A DNA stretch of 64,000 nt from Nymphaea colorata (GCF_008831285.2 NC_045139.1:7596204-7660203); one strand, 5' to 3'; positions 27,401-41,105 are shown, counted from the first letter of the stretch. Notes: generated by a model not told the origin, from the letters alone. Numbers and translations: made by a program.

Positions 27401-30400
27401 CTTCGTTCTCCTTTTCTCCGCAAAAGCTATTGTTCCAAACATCGATTCGGAGCTTGTTCCTCAGCTTCCGATGATCGACCCATCTGTTTCCGGAGATAAA
27501 TGCATCTATTGGACTATCTAGGGTTGGATTGCCGTGTTTTATCCCTCTTCCGGCGGCATTGTGCTGTTCCAGCAAAATACCCTGCTACTATTCCCAGCGG
27601 CTTGTTATTTTCCTCCTCCGGCGACATTGTCCACTTCGCCATTGTTTCTACTTTGAAGACCTGATTTTGATATCCGATGTCTCTTTTTGTGATTTTGGGG
27701 GTGAAAGGAAGCAACTCTGAATTGTTGTTCTTTCATCGTTCGTTGTCCCTTTTCCTCCGACGACCTGCTTCTACCTGCAACCATGACGCCATTCATCAAA
27801 GATTTTCATTTTGCAGTCTAGGTGTGATGCTGTCTCTCTCTATCTCGCCCTTCCCCCTCAGCTGGTTAACATTCCTGATATGCATATTTGTTATGATATT
27901 TTTTTAATTTCTTGATGCCATCAAACATGGCCTGAAACAAGAAAAAGGGAAATTTTCCTTTCTGTCAGTTTACCGTGGAGAATTTACCCTTGAAAAAATT
28001 CCCCCCCAAAAAAATCCAGGCCATCAAACGTGGCCTTATGTATACAAGTCATATTGGAGTTCATGACAATGTTCTCTCTGCAGTTACATTCATGTGCAGA
28101 GGTTCCCGTTGGTCGTTGGTTTGTAATGTATGACATATTTCAACTGAAACAGCAATACTATCTTTTCCTTTCTTTGTTATGCCTGTCTTTTACTAGGTGT
28201 AGTAAGTGCAAGATGTAAGTCGCATGCATGTTCTTTGTTTCATAACCTTCAGCTTATGTTACATTAGGATAGTTATCCTGAGGTTTGCTTAAATGCGAAG
28301 GTTGTGAAAGAAGATTGAGTTAGAAAAGGACGCAGCTCCAGCATGGCCTCTGATAAGATTTGAAATTATTTAATCCATTTATGTGTGGTGGGATTTGCAA
28401 TATGGGTAGTTACCATTAACTGACACTAGCTTTTTCTCTTTGGCTATGGATGCTGAAATGATCTCTTGATGAGTAAGATAATGGAATTGTCATCATCATT
28501 GTATATCAAGCAGATAATGGTGTTCACCATCTTTATCATCATGCATAGTATTTAATTTTTCTCTTTTTTTTTGTGGTACTCTTTCTATATTCAATGTGTT
28601 TTTCTGTGATTTTTTGCATATTTTAATTGGGTTCCCTGATTCTGCAGTCTACACTTCAAAGGGTTAAAATCAAAATGGCGTTCTACAATTTTGTAGTTTC
28701 ATAGCCAAAATTTATTTCGGGTTCAGTCATTTACTGCTACTGTTGTTATCTAGTTTAACTTTATTGCCTCACATTCTGTATCTTATTTCCCTTTTCTTTT
28801 ATCGGATGCCATGGATGTAGATCTTAACTTCATTCACCTCAAAATGAACACATTACAGTGGTGGTCCTTTCTACAAAAGTAATCCATTTTATATAACAGC
28901 TTGGTAACCTGTCTTTATCCATTAGGTAACCTGTCTTTATCTATTAGGCATCAATTTCAACCTTTTCATATAATAAGCCAAGAAGTTGAATACATGATAT
29001 TGTACAGTTCTATGTTATTGCAATTGTTAGTTCTGACCAGTTTGTCCTCTTACCATTCTAACCACTTCAAGATTCAAGTGGGTTTTTTTGCTTGATCTGA
29101 ATATTCAGAAATTTCATCTGGTGAAAAACACCAGTTTTGGCAAAAAAGTCAAAAAACTAAACATAAAAATTACCTAATCTAGTGCACATTTCCTGTGTAA
29201 GCTACAAGGTTGATCAAATATGTACAGCTATCACCTTTTTTTTTAACTAGTTATGATCCAGCAAGATAAGTTTTTTAGGATCTCTTTCCCTTTCTGCTTC
29301 AAATGTTAGATGTCTTTGCTCCGGCTGTGTCCACTTATTTGAGTGTTGGTGTATTTCTTTTGTGCTCTTTATATAACTAATGTGGCATGTATGGAACTCA
29401 TTTATAGGAAAGGGGGGAGCATATACCACCTGAAGATTCATTGGAAGTAGCCCGAAAGGTGAAAGAAACATATTGCTACACTTGTTCAGATATTGTCAAG
29501 GTATTTTACTTGTTATTATCATGTCTGAGACATACTTTTAAGAGACCAAGTTTTTTGGAAATTCAATCTGCTTACAGGTTACATGGTTTTATTAGTTTGT
29601 TCTATTGGCCCATCTCTTTGTTTTTGCTCCAGAAAAATATTTGACCCTTCCATATCATCTTAAATTCTACCACCTGGAGACATGTTTAATGTCCTTTGTT
29701 CTGGAAACTCATACATAACAATGTTTAATTGTTCTACATAATTGCAGGAGTTTGGAAAACATGATCGTGAGCCCTCTAAGCATATTAAACGATGGACTGG
29801 TGTTAAATCAAAGACAGGTGCACCATATTCATGTGATATTGGATATGAGCGCTTTCTGGGTCCTGAGGTACTGACCCACCTTTATCTTGTTCTTGATATT
29901 ATCTTAGTAGATCATGTTCATCATACGATGACAACCACAACATTGATCCTTATTTTGTTTCATTTTTTGCAAATTTAACCATGTAAATAGATTCTACATG
30001 TTGATTGGATTTTATAGGCTGAAAATTCTGACTGTTACGTTTTAAATGTTTATAAAATCCAATATATATGTCAAAATCATGTAGATGGTATGTTTTATTT
30101 TCCCATGGAGTTCACGTTTTTATCATTAGATTTGGGGGGAAAAAAGAAGAGAGAGAGAGAGAAAAAAAAAAAAGCCTCCTGTAGTGCAAGTCATTGCATT
30201 GATATACCATGAACATTGAGATTTAGCTTTTGTATAACTATGCAGGTTTTCTTTCATCCTGAGATTTATAGTAGTGAATTCGCCACCCCTTTACCTGTTG
30301 TAATTGACAAGTGTATACAGTCATCACCAATTGACACTAGAAGGGCCCTCTATAAGGTTGGTGTTCAATGTCTGGGGTGAATGCTATGGCCAGGTTGATT

Positions 30401-31427
30401 TACTGAATTTGTTTCACTATTCGACAATTACTTGATCTGAAAACATGGTCACAGAACATTGTATTATCTGGAGGATCAACCATGTTCAAGGACTTCCATA
30501 GGAGGTTGCAGCGCGACATAAAGAAGATTGTAGATGCTCGTGTAACTGCATCCAATGCTCGACTTGGAACTGAAGTGAAAGTGAGCATTTGTTTCCTATA
30601 TTCTTGGTTGTGATGTGCTTGTTTCCATGTGAATGTTCTCACTATTGGATTTCTTCTTCCAGTCACAGCCATTAGAAGTCAATGTAGTAAGCCATCCAAT
30701 CCAGCGGTTTGCTGTGTGGTTCGGAGGTTCAGTTCTTGCATCAACACCTGAATTTTACAATGTAAGTTTCATATCCTCTGATAGTCTTTTTTGTCTATCT
30801 TGATGTTTTAAACCTGCCATGTGTATATTAACAGTTTGAAATTCTATAAACTCTTAGAGGGCATTTGAAACCAATTCTGCAGGATGCAAGGAACTGACAT
30901 CCAGTTCCTTGTGTTCACAGAATGGTGCAGGTGCATCAATTTGGAACCCTGTAATGCCAAGAACACATTCTACATGAAGCAGGAAAATGCACAGACTGGC
31001 CCATTTCTGTTCTCCGAGGAGCACTGTGGAATGGCAGAGTTCCAGTTCTACCATTTTCTCTCAATTTAAACACCCTCTACCTGGAGCATATACTCTGGCT
31101 GTCATGTATTTTAATTGGATACCTCTGGATCCATGTTTCCTATTTAGACAGCTAGAAATGATAAATTTCTCTGCTTCAGTGAAGGACTGATACCCAAGCT
31201 TTTATCTTCAATTCATTTTTTGACATTCTTTAGAGTTTAGATCATTGTGGATCTTCAGTTCTTTATTTCAATAGGATTTCAAACTACCTTAACTAATGAC
31301 CATATGACTTTGGAAAAGCTTAACTGAAGGATCCTCTTGTGGACAGGCTTGCCATACCAAAGCCGAGTATGAGGAATATGGTGCAAGTATCTGCCGTACA
31401 AATCCAGTGTTCAAGGGGATGTATTGA
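21438..31427 (+). CDS. ARP3: actin-related protein 3 (ARP2/3 complex subunit)
   Basis: Complete ten-exon gene for 427 residues, the length known for Arabidopsis ARP3. Exons: 21438-21484, 25295-25529, 25657-25881, 26545-26691, 29408-29500, 29748-29867, 30246-30356, 30455-30580, 30663-30761, 31347-31427. All introns are GT-AG; after exon 1 all junctions fall between codons. ARP3 and ARP2 form the nucleating pair of the ARP2/3 complex, which starts branched actin filaments in the cytoplasm and in plants shapes trichomes and pavement cells downstream of SCAR/WAVE. Seen: phosphate-binding loop [13 protein letters not shown] (12-24), LLTESPL and NVPGLYIA blocks, second nucleotide loop [10 protein letters not shown] (176-185), [11 protein letters not shown] (330-340), and the ARP3 C-terminus ending NPVFKGMY. 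Intron 1 is 3.8 kb. Intron 4 (2.7 kb) contains a PIF/Harbinger-type element. AATAAA at 31639-31644 is a plausible poly(A) signal. No frameshift or missing residue was found. Confidence 0.97.
23021..23123. repeat. tandem duplication in ARP3 intron 1, period 59 bp
   Basis: ATGTTTTCTCTTTCATATTT, then ACNTGGTTACATGA(A)GTTCTTAAA, occurs at 23021 and again at 23080, with one substitution and one inserted base between copies. No function is apparent. Confidence 0.75.
26912..28035. mobile_element. PIF/Harbinger-type non-autonomous element in ARP3 intron 4
   Basis: A 1,124-bp insertion bounded by perfect 16-bp terminal inverted repeats: GGCCACGTTTGATGGC at 26912-26927 and its reverse complement at 28020-28035. 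It is flanked by the 3-bp duplication TTA (26909-26911 and 28036-28038). GGCC-type ends and a TTA/TAA target duplication are hallmarks of PIF/Harbinger and Tourist elements. Partial extra copies of the end sequence lie inside (near 26988 and 27920), suggesting nested or rearranged ends. There is no transposase. The interior is GC-richer than the intron around it and contains a diverged tandem repeat of 102-bp period (from 27146 and 27248), then a good splice-donor-like CACAG/GTAAGC near 27357-27367. The element is transcribed within the ARP3 intron and presumably spliced out. Confidence 0.85.
28899..28948. repeat. short tandem repeat in ARP3 intron 4
   Basis: GGTAACCTGTCTTTATC(C/T)A followed by TTA appears twice head to tail with a period of about 22 bp. 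Confidence 0.6.
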
Positions 31428-34138
31428 TGCTGAAATGGCTGATGCCTGCAACTGATCACCAGTTCTGAAAATAGACAATTTTGTCCGTGTGGAGCTACAT
31501 CCTTGTGAGAGAGGCTTTCTAATTATATTTTTTTCTAATGAAGGTTGGGCCCTCGGGGGGGTTGTACTATAGCTGTTCATCTAGGTGTATAAGGCTTCAG
31601 TTCGATTCGGTCTGCTTCATCCATATTCTTTGTCAGGTAATAAATCGTGGTTGCTAGTCCCCAGTTAAGAGGTTTCACGTAGTGATTATGCCGGGAAGAA
31701 GCAGCTCATTTAGTAAACTGAGCTGGAGATTTTTATTGTTCAGCTTGGTTGGGTCAGAGTATTACTGTACAAGTGCCATTAGTTAAATATATGTTTATTT
31801 ACTGGTCTTGTTTACCGAGAGAAGGAGAGAGAGGGAGAGAGACTGCCAAAATTATTATTATTGATTGTTGGTCTCGTTAAGGGGTCAACGATTTCACGCG
31901 CCTTTCTTTCCTCTCTTATGACTTGGTCCACATGGATGCTTCTAATGACAGGTAGAAAAATTAAATAGCCCTTTGATTTGATAAACTGACTTTTAATGCG
32001 GGCAGCTTAGAGGCAACTTCATGAGATGATCAGCTTTGACAGATGGCCACTAGTGCGATCTCATGCTTCATACTCTTTCATGTTTTACTGGCCCTTAAAT
32101 TTTTTTTTTGTATATCTGAGAAGCACTATTTTACGCATATTTTATGTTTCCAACACTAAGATTGCACAGACGCATGAGCAGACTCAACGGCAAAGTTGGA
32201 TGCAGTCTGCAATTTGCATACGGGCCATGGATATGTAACCTTTATGCAAAGCATCGGCATTGTGGATGATCATTATCTAGCTACACAAGGTTCTTGAAGT
32301 AATAAATTACTTTTAATGATCTTTTTACCGACTGTTCTATGGATTATATGACAACTAATCTTCGTGTTATCAAAATCCTAATCGATTTGAACGTTGACCA
32401 CGCCGTCTAACTTTCCAGATTAAAACATTCGCTTCTGAGTATAATTGCATACAATTTGTTCAACCATCCTGCAACTGAATCAAATTAATAAAAATGGTGG
32501 TGCGAAGGGTAGTTGAAGGACCTTAATCGTCACCAGGAAGTGAAAAGGGTAAAGAAATAAATCAAGTGGAAATGGCAAACCAATGCTCTGTAAGTCATTA
32601 GATTAGTGTGGATGATGTGATCAGTGTAAGTAGTGCAGAGCCAAAAATAAATAAATAGATCAAAGCACTCGATCTTTGAAAAACGGGGTATGGATCCATA
32701 GGATAGCCGCAAAAGGTGGAAAAGGTCACTAAGTCGCTACCAAAGACTTCATAAAATGGCCAAATCTGAAGGAGAACCCCAAGATAGGCCTCGCCCAGCC
32801 CAGCCTGGTGAGTGGCGACGCCGGCAGTAGCCGCAAGCCCACAGACAGTCAGGATGAGGGAATTAGGCGAGGGAAATGAGAATGGGGGAAGGATGAGAGG
32901 CAGCAACGTCAAGCGCTGATGGTGGTGACGGCGAGGCCAGCATGCAAATTGAAAGGGGGAGAGGAGTTGACGGCAGCAAGAACTCCTTTGCTTTCTCTGT
33001 TCTTCACACAACGTGAAGTGAAACAGAAATCGTTGAGGTCAATTCGACCTAACCGGCCAACTGGGCCCTTGAAGGCCGGGCAAAGCTAGACGGGTTGAAA
33101 GTTGAAACCCGTCTAATCCACGACGGTACCCAAGCCTGGGCCCATGTCAGGCCAGATATTGGGTACCCATCGGCAGCCCAGCTCAGGAGGCAACCCAGCT
33201 CAGGAGGCAAGAACTAAATACTTGGTGTCAACTTCAAAGAAAATGACCATGAGACCCATCATCATGAATTGAACCGATTGGTAAAGTTTGAGAACCAACC
33301 CAGCCGTCCAGTTTGATTAAATAGTAAAAACTTCAAATGAGATCCCATTGCACATTTGGCATCTACTTTTACATGTAATGTAAGACTACAAATGGATTTG
33401 AATTCACAAATATATAGAAAATTTGAATCCAAAACTTTATTTTAGATGACGCACTCCAAACCTAAATTTCAGATCTGATTAAAACTCTAATATCGGAATT
33501 GGACATGAAGCCTACCTCTTTTAAGCCCCTACATTCATTAGTACGTTACAGATCAAAAAGCTTAAACAAATCCTTGTTGGAAGCCTGGGCAAAATCAGCA
33601 AGAGTTTGAAAGCTTAAACAAGCAAGAACTTGCTTGAGGCGGCAATAACACTTGGAGAAAATTTTCCACGAAAATGACTTCTTGAAATTTAAAGCAGAAC
33701 CATAAATATGAAACAATTATAGCAAGGTATGTCTGCAGTGGATCTATTATTATCCTTAAAAGGGAACGAAAGGTAATGACATGTGAAGATACCAGCAGAA
33801 GGTAAATAAAAAGCTATCAATAGTTGCATAAACGAGCCCTCAGCAAAGAACCTCAGCATAAATACATGCATCTGTATGTCAACACTTCTCAAAGATACTC
33901 CCTATAGGCTCACAAAATTCAAGATGATTTAGTGTTGCAGAAAATACAATTGACCAATAAATGGACTATGTGAGATGAAGCCAAAATAATTTTGCAAAAA
34001 TGGGAGAAAGAATAAATGTCAGCAATTTTATGTGCAGATGAAAACTCCATCAGGCATCAAGGGAAAAATTGGGGTTTCAATGAAGTGCCACAAAACAAAG
34101 CTGCTGCAACTGCATGTAGCTTGGACACAACATGAATC
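31428..34138. other. intergenic between convergent ARP3 and ATP23
   Basis: Holds the ARP3 3' untranslated region (to about 31660) and the presumed ATP23 3' untranslated region at the right end. In between, 32760-33240 is GC-richer, with GGGCCC/GGCC words and an 18-bp direct repeat CCCAGCTCAGGAGGCAA (about 33178-33211). Its minus-strand frame at 32598-33011 has no recognisable domain. It looks like a decayed repeat. Confidence 0.45.
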
Positions 34139-37100
34139 CTATGGAGCCCTGTCAAATGGCTTTGTATCATTGTAACAGACATCCCAAACGGCATCCATTG
34201 CATCCTTGGCAGCTGATTCTGAACAATACGGGTTTGCCAGTACAGACTTCAGAACACGTCTTCGCACACATTCCTTTGCACATGGGAAACATCATGAAAG
34301 TTAGAAGTAACATTCGTCCAAGTTTAAGCCAAAACACGTTCACTAGCACTCGCCAGGATTACAAGAAAGAAAAATTACATAGTTTCATATAAACAATTTA
34401 AATGCTTAGGACAGTTTCCCGTCTTATTATTCATAAATTTACTGTGTGTAGAGGTCAGCAGAAGTAGTTTACAGCAAGATCTAATATTCAACTGTTGAAG
34501 AGTTCCATTGGACTCCTAGCTAAGGTTATTGATCATAGGAGGTCTTTGTGCAAATGGATGTAGATATGATGACAAAGCTGAAAATTTAAAGTTTACATCC
34601 TAGAAGAGCATGTAGGACTTGAAGGGCTAGTTTTCTTCAGTCCAGTTTACTGAATGACAACCTTAGGGCTTTAAAAGAGAGTTTTATTTGGTCCAGTTCA
34701 CTGCAATTTGACATCTTTAAGACATCAGCTCAAAATTTCAGAAAGGCTTAACCAAAAAAGAGAAAACCCCATAACTGCACCCTGCAGAAGTTTGGCCACC
34801 AATTCCTGAAACACTGAGGCAGTCCTTGCCTCTGCCCGTCATAATGTTTCCCAGATAGTCATGTAATCCAGAAATTGTTAGATCTAACTAAGATTTAATT
34901 GGCAAGGAACGATAAACTGTCTAACAAGAGCAATGGTCAATGGTGCAAATTGCAAAGTGAAATTCCTTCCAAAAACAGTATTGGCATTTTATTTCAACAT
35001 TTGAAAATGACCGATCAAGCACAAGATAAAGATTTCTTCAGATTGCCATGGGCTCCGTTATTTAATGAGATAATCACATTTATGAAATCAAATGTAATTT
35101 TATTGGTTTATTCCCATTTGACCTATCAATTGACCATCCCATCTTCACTTCACAACTACATTCTTGCCTTGGGCAGAAAAAGCGTTGTTTGAAAAGTAAG
35201 CAAATGATAGACGTCAGTCATTTAAAGATCTTCCCCTGATAGGCAGTTGAGCAACCTGGATATCAAATGCATCCTATATGACAATTTAGTTAAGTCCTAG
35301 ATAAACCTACCCCACTGTCTTCTTAAAAGGAACTTGTATGTTGCCAAGAGCTATGTCCCAAAGGTGTGGGGTGTGGATGCAGTAATTTTCAAACAAACTT
35401 GGGTGCAGGTATGATGAGGATGTATGTATATATGTGTGTGTGTGTGAAATTATCCACAAATTCCAACCCCTTTCTGTCTACTTATGTATACAATCTGTCC
35501 TATAACTATTTCATCACCTTATTTATCCATGTTTTATTCTCTTTTGACACCAGGGTTGTAAATAAACATTTTTCCTAGGGCCATTTTAATCCAAACTTTT
35601 ATGTTATTTGAGGGTGTGAGGGCGTCAACCTTCTAAAGAATGGGAAAAATGAGAGAGAGAGAGAGAGATGCATGAAGGTCTTGTCCTTCTAAAAAGAGGG
35701 ACAACGGGATGAAAGGGAAACTGAGAAGGGGGGCGCAACAAGAGAGTGGGAGAGATGACGCCTTTCACAGTGATGTAGTCGGACGCCAGAAGCAAAGAGA
35801 GATGAGATGGAAGCTGCTGGTGAATCATGAGGAAGGTGAACCTCTGAAGATGGCGATAAGCACCTGTGGTGCATCGCACCAAGTGGCATCTGACATGAAG
35901 CAAGTGCAGCATTTCTTTCAGCAGCTCCGTGTTACATAAGCCAAGAGTTTTCACCCAAACAAGCTTTACATCCTACAGAACCAAATCCCAAGTGGAATAC
36001 AGATTTTGATACTCTTTCAAAAATGGACCTTTGATCTCAGATCTACTTCACCATTACACTGTATGTCAGCCCCTAATGGCCACAATGGAAATTTCAGCTT
36101 GGCTGTCAGAGTAAAAAGCCACAGTAAGACAGAATTGGAGATGATACAAGCTTCAAACTTCAAAATGCTCTACCATCACACATCGAGAAAAGTCTGCAGC
36201 TAACCACATCCTTGAATACCTAAATGAACCTGTTTCATCTACTTCCTTCTCACCACCATTACTCTTGTTTTGATCCATTTGCATTAGCGCTTATCCAGGT
36301 CAATCCCCTAAAAACAGCTGCCCCACAATTGAAACTGAATTTTCTTCACCTATGCCTTGGCATGTTTTACTCGGTAAGTTAAACCTGAAGACTGACTTTT
36401 GAACACTCTTCTGTTCTGGAGAGTAGCATAAGAAAATTATAATCTTGAACCTAATTATATGTTGCTTTGCTTAACTGTTGCAGCGGTCAATGTATCACTT
36501 TCTTAATTTCATAATTTAGTGCTTAAAGCTCGCTAGGTTCTATCGCTAATATTTTGATACAGTATAACAAGCCTTTGGTAACCTCTCTGTTTTTTTTCAA
36601 TGTGGAAGAATATCTCAAGGTACATGAAGGGATTGATGAAGTTGCCCAGTTCACCTCCGATTTATAACGTTTCATAAAGGTATGCATAACATCTTTTTCC
36701 CTCCAAGTTCTACCTCATGATCTCTTTTGTTTTTCCACAGCTTCGTAGAGGTACCCTATGACAGGCTTGTCTCCACTATCAACAAACCTGAGGATTTTGA
36801 GCAACAGGATATTGAAGTTCAATAACTTCACACATGATGCCCAACATCCATCGGGGATAATATATCCACAACAGCACAAAACTTTCTCTTATGGGCATGT
36901 GGCAGCCCGTTCATTACTGGAGAACATCTGATTTAAAGGATTTTCTTACTTGACTACACTTCATACAGTTGTAGCAAATCTAGTTTGTGCAGGTCTAATC
37001 AATTTGGCTCCATGTTTAAATTTTTTTTATCAGATTCAACACATAAGCATGACTACAGATGTATCTTTTGACATCTTAACATCTTTCAACAATTGATTTC

Positions 37101-40100
37101 ATCTCACATGATTATTAAGCATTAGATTCACACAATAATCAGCACCTGAAGTCCAAAAGAATGACCCATATTCGTCGGTCAACAATTTACCTGCAACTCA
37201 ATAATTTGTCACATTATCTGTAATAAACTGCACAATGTTGTCCAGCCAACTTCTTTCACAATATCATCAAAACCATGAATCAAACATCACAAGTCTTGGG
37301 AGTATCTAGTAATTAATTCATTTCAAGAACACAATAGCATATAAGAGTTTATCAATGTTATACTATGTATTAGACCATCCATCTGCCACACACATTTCTT
37401 GTGTGCAAATCTTTCATCAAATTGATGTTTTCTACCTTAAACCAGCAAGAGATTACCCTCATTCGACTCCTAATGGTGTTTACAAGGAGAAAAGGGCTTT
37501 TTAAAGCCCAAAGTGATGGGATATTGGGTCTCCTTTTCTATCCATTGAACCTGTATCATATGATACGTGATTTATGGGACATCCCCGTATCTAGATTTGG
37601 GGCTGTAACATAATGCCCTTTTTGGGTCTTAAGGCAAGTATTGTACAATAACCTCTGTAGTCTGTACAACATTTCCAGGCACCAAGTCTTTGATCACCTT
37701 TGCAACATAAAAATGCAATGTTCAATGTCCAAGATGAGCAAATTCCCACTAGGATTTGCAAGAAATAGGACGATACGGAGGTAAAGCTGCTAACAACACT
37801 TTTATCATGATGCATCATAAGCTATGAAGATCAGTGCTTTTGAAAAATGTGTCTATTATAAAAATTTTAGTTCATAAAAAGTCCAATGCTCGATCTCTTT
37901 CGTCTAAGAAAAATAATGACAAAAGGACTACAAAGAGATTAATGAAATGAGAATCTGGCAAGAAAGAGATGAAACAGTAGATTTTAGTGACTATCAGCCG
38001 CATTGTCACAAAAAACGCATTTTTTTAAAAAAAAATGTGTATAATACACGAAAAATAAGTCAGCTGTATAAAACAGCAAGATACGTCTTTTTTTTTAAAT
38101 GCCAGAAAATAAAAAAAGTGAAAAACACATATTTTAAATGTTTTTTTGTATTTTTATTAATTTTTATTTTTTTATAATTTTCAGGATTTATTAAATGTTT
38201 TAGATTTTTAAAAAATTTGCCAAGATTTTCCTAAGATATATAAATTTACTGTATTATACCCGAGAAATTCATTGCCGTATAATACCCGTACACGATATAT
38301 GTGGCAAATGGCAATGCTATTAGGAGCCCCAGAGATCAACTTGAAGGTCAAGCTTAGCTTTGATGGCATAAAGGATTTATTTACATAACCAAAGATGAGA
38401 ACATAAGAGCAGGAATAAGCAGCTAATTAAAGAAAGGACCTAGGTAGAATTTGCTGGGGCAACTCATAAACTGCCTCACCACGGCCAAAATACACAAGCA
38501 CAATTTAGGCAAGAATATTTTTGAGATCAGCACCAGAAATCCTTCTTCTTCTCTTTTTTCTTCAATTCCATGCCAGTCTTACTTGTATGTGTGTGCTTCA
38601 CAAGAAAAAAGACAGATATCTAATGTGTTTCATCACTTCAGTAGCTTTTCTAACATTAGTTTCAAATTTTAGATAAATATATATTAGTATCCTTTTTCCT
38701 TTTCCTCTTTTCCTGTTGTAAAACTTATTCAAGCTTCTAAATGTTCAATCAAGTTTTACTTTTAACTTTATCTAATTCAGTAACTAGCAACATTCTATGC
38801 ATGGATTTCCACATCATGTCTACAATACTGAAAATGCTGATTAGCAAAATAGATCCTCTGAGCATATTACTTTATAGAAAATGCAACTTACGTGCTGCCA
38901 TTCTGGTCCTATAACTAATTTCCCTTACAGGTGATGCAGCTTTTAGCAAAATTGAGACACTACAAAGGTTGGCAAATTTTACATCTGGAACAGAAAAAAG
39001 AAAAGTACTAACAGTTCCAGCAGGAAAAGTGGAACAGAGATAGCAAAATTCCAAATTGAAAGAGGTTCAAAATGAGCAAGTCAGCTGCAGTGCATCACAT
39101 TATTTAAAGGCAGATGAAAGAATCAAATATGATATTACATATAGAAGAAACTCCCATGATAGGAGAATGAAAGGTGCTTTAAAAATTTGCTGTCTATAAC
39201 TTATGCCAATATTATAGACTCCAAAAGACTAGCATAAAAAGCAGAAACTTAGATTTACTCAATTATAATAACAGGAAACATGAAGAAGTCCAAGAGTGAA
39301 TAGGGCAAGATTTTCTTCGGGCTCAGACTATTTGCTAGTCCATCTTTACAAAGTTTAAGTGGTGCATGTAACATATTATATACCATTGAGACAGGAAAAG
39401 CTGAAACAAAATAAAACTCTTTACAATAAATTCAGATGGCATGGAATAAAGCTCAAGCAATCAACAGCAATTTAAGGTAAGTTATTGCTGTTTAAGACAG
39501 ACAGAATTAAGTTCTCCAAAAATGTTTTAACTGATAGATGTCCTTTAACCAAAGTTGCACACAATTCATTTAGCTTTTCATTAACTGATATGTTTGGTGC
39601 TTTCATGGAATATATAAGACATTCTGAAAAACATCACACATATTAAGCTCCAAGTATATGTACATACTGGTTCATGGCCTCGTATTTTCATATATCCCCT
39701 CAAAAATTCACGTTTGTAGTGACAATCACCACTTAGATGACCTGCACGTATCTGACATCCACCCAAGAAATATTAAGAGAAAGAAGTGAGTTCCAAAAAA
39801 TTTTATTACTTGATATATTCTCAAATTTTAATTGAAGAGAAAGCAAAAAATTATGCATGGGAATATACATCAGATACTGCCACTAAAAAGGGATTGTCCT
39901 TTAAGCCAGTACCTCACTGCATGCATGATGAGCACAGTTTGTCCAGTCCAAGTTTGCAGCCCGACAATCATCATATGCATGAATCAATTCATGGATCACC
40001 ACTTGGTCAACCTCGTCTTGGAGGCTCAGATGGTTACTGCAAACCAAGATCTAAGGAAAAAAAAAAGGAAAGGGTTACCTTGTCACCTCTTAAACGATGT

Positions 40101-41105
40101 AGTTAAGGATATATATATATATATATAAACAAAAGCCAGTAACTCACACCAAAACGAAAATACATTCTGCAATTAGATGACAAAAAATAAATCAAATGCA
40201 TTTGTTTGATATTGTATATGTGTTGTTGCGTTAAGATTCAAAGACTTGTCTGCAACTCATTGCAAGCTGATTCAGCCATAGAGTCCCTCGGACAACATGT
40301 TGGAAACTTGGATTCTCAAAAAGCTGATCTGGAAACTTGGTTTTAAGTTGCCCCCATAGATTTCAGACCAGGTTTTGGTGTTTAGTCGACAAAGCATGGG
40401 GTCTGATCTTTTGACTTTTTGTCTTAATGGCTTAATCACACTAACTTCCCATGTTGTACCTTTTGATTCATGTGTGGACTCTTTTGGCTAGAGAAATAAG
40501 CGTGAACCAGGCAGGAGCAAGCATTGAGTCAGGTGGCCAAAACAATTGGCATAAAAATGCTTAACCATATCTCCCAAGTAAACAATATATCGATTTTCAC
40601 TTTCAGATCACCTTGCAATCTATTCCTAAATGACACAAAGCCTTGAAGGCAACGAGATTCAAGAGTGCAATGCAAGAGATAACACATACCCCTTCGCCTC
40701 GAACATACCCGCCACTTATCTTCTTATCACACTCAACTGCTTTGATGAATCTATCCTGCACATGACACCCTGACTTCTCCAGATGCTCCCTCAGGAACTT
40801 CACCGTTGGGCCTAAACGATGAAGAAGACAATAACCAATGCTTGTGTCAACAAGTACATCCCATGACTATGGTAACTGTCTAGAACTACCATAAAACAGA
40901 ATGGGAATTTACTTGCTATCATTACCATAAGAAGAAGAAACAAACAAACAAATAAATTGAAGGATAGAAGGAGAATGACGATAAGGGTATTACTCCGGAA
41001 GCTCCTCTGGATCATGTCTTGACACTCTTCCACAGTTTTGCTGTTGTCCTTATACACTGACGAAGAAGTAAAAGGGGAGGGCTTTTTTTCACTCTTCTCT
41101 TCCAT
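34139..41105 (-). CDS. ATP23: mitochondrial inner membrane/intermembrane-space metallopeptidase ATP23
   Basis: Minus-strand gene of five exons, 196 residues: 41105-40994, 40811-40690, 40050-39913, 39751-39668, 34273-34139. Peptidase family M76. In yeast Atp23 sits on the outer face of the inner mitochondrial membrane, matures the Atp6 subunit and helps assemble the Fo part of ATP synthase; the plant role is inferred by homology. Seen: N-terminal TVEECQDMIQRSFR (24-37), FLREHLEKSGC, the zinc-binding HELIH motif (98-102) in VVIHELIHAYDDCRAANLDW, then IRAGHLSGDCHYKREFLRGY (125-144) and a C-terminus ending NDTKPFDRAP. The many conserved cysteines are typical. All splice sites are GT-AG and the frame closes exactly. 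Intron 4 is 5.4 kb, far larger than the others. The frame is open upstream of the chosen Met to 41300, but homologues start near this Met. A likely 5' leader intron runs from a donor at 42683 to an acceptor near 41225. The last acceptor (GTGCAAAG) is weak, although the protein continuity is clear. Confidence 0.94.
34274..39667 (-). other. large intron 4 of ATP23, no gene seen
   Basis: A 5.4 kb intron with a (GA)n run at about 35651-35668, (GT)n near 35431-35445, and a very AT-rich block at 38010-38220. A 108-codon minus-strand frame at 35625-35954 and a plus-strand frame at 35709-35939 overlap a purine-rich tract and show no domain. I see no transposon ends I can define, although the intron size suggests old insertions. 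Confidence 0.5.
40094..40128. repeat. (AT)n microsatellite in ATP23 intron 2
   Basis: A run of about nine AT units lies just upstream, on the transcribed strand, of the exon 3 acceptor region. Confidence 0.7.

Noticed and set aside
27062-27499. Ser/Pro/Arg-rich frames inside the ARP3 intron
   Set aside because: They come from the CT-rich repeat inside the Harbinger-type element; all three plus-strand frames are partly open, as expected of low-complexity sequence.
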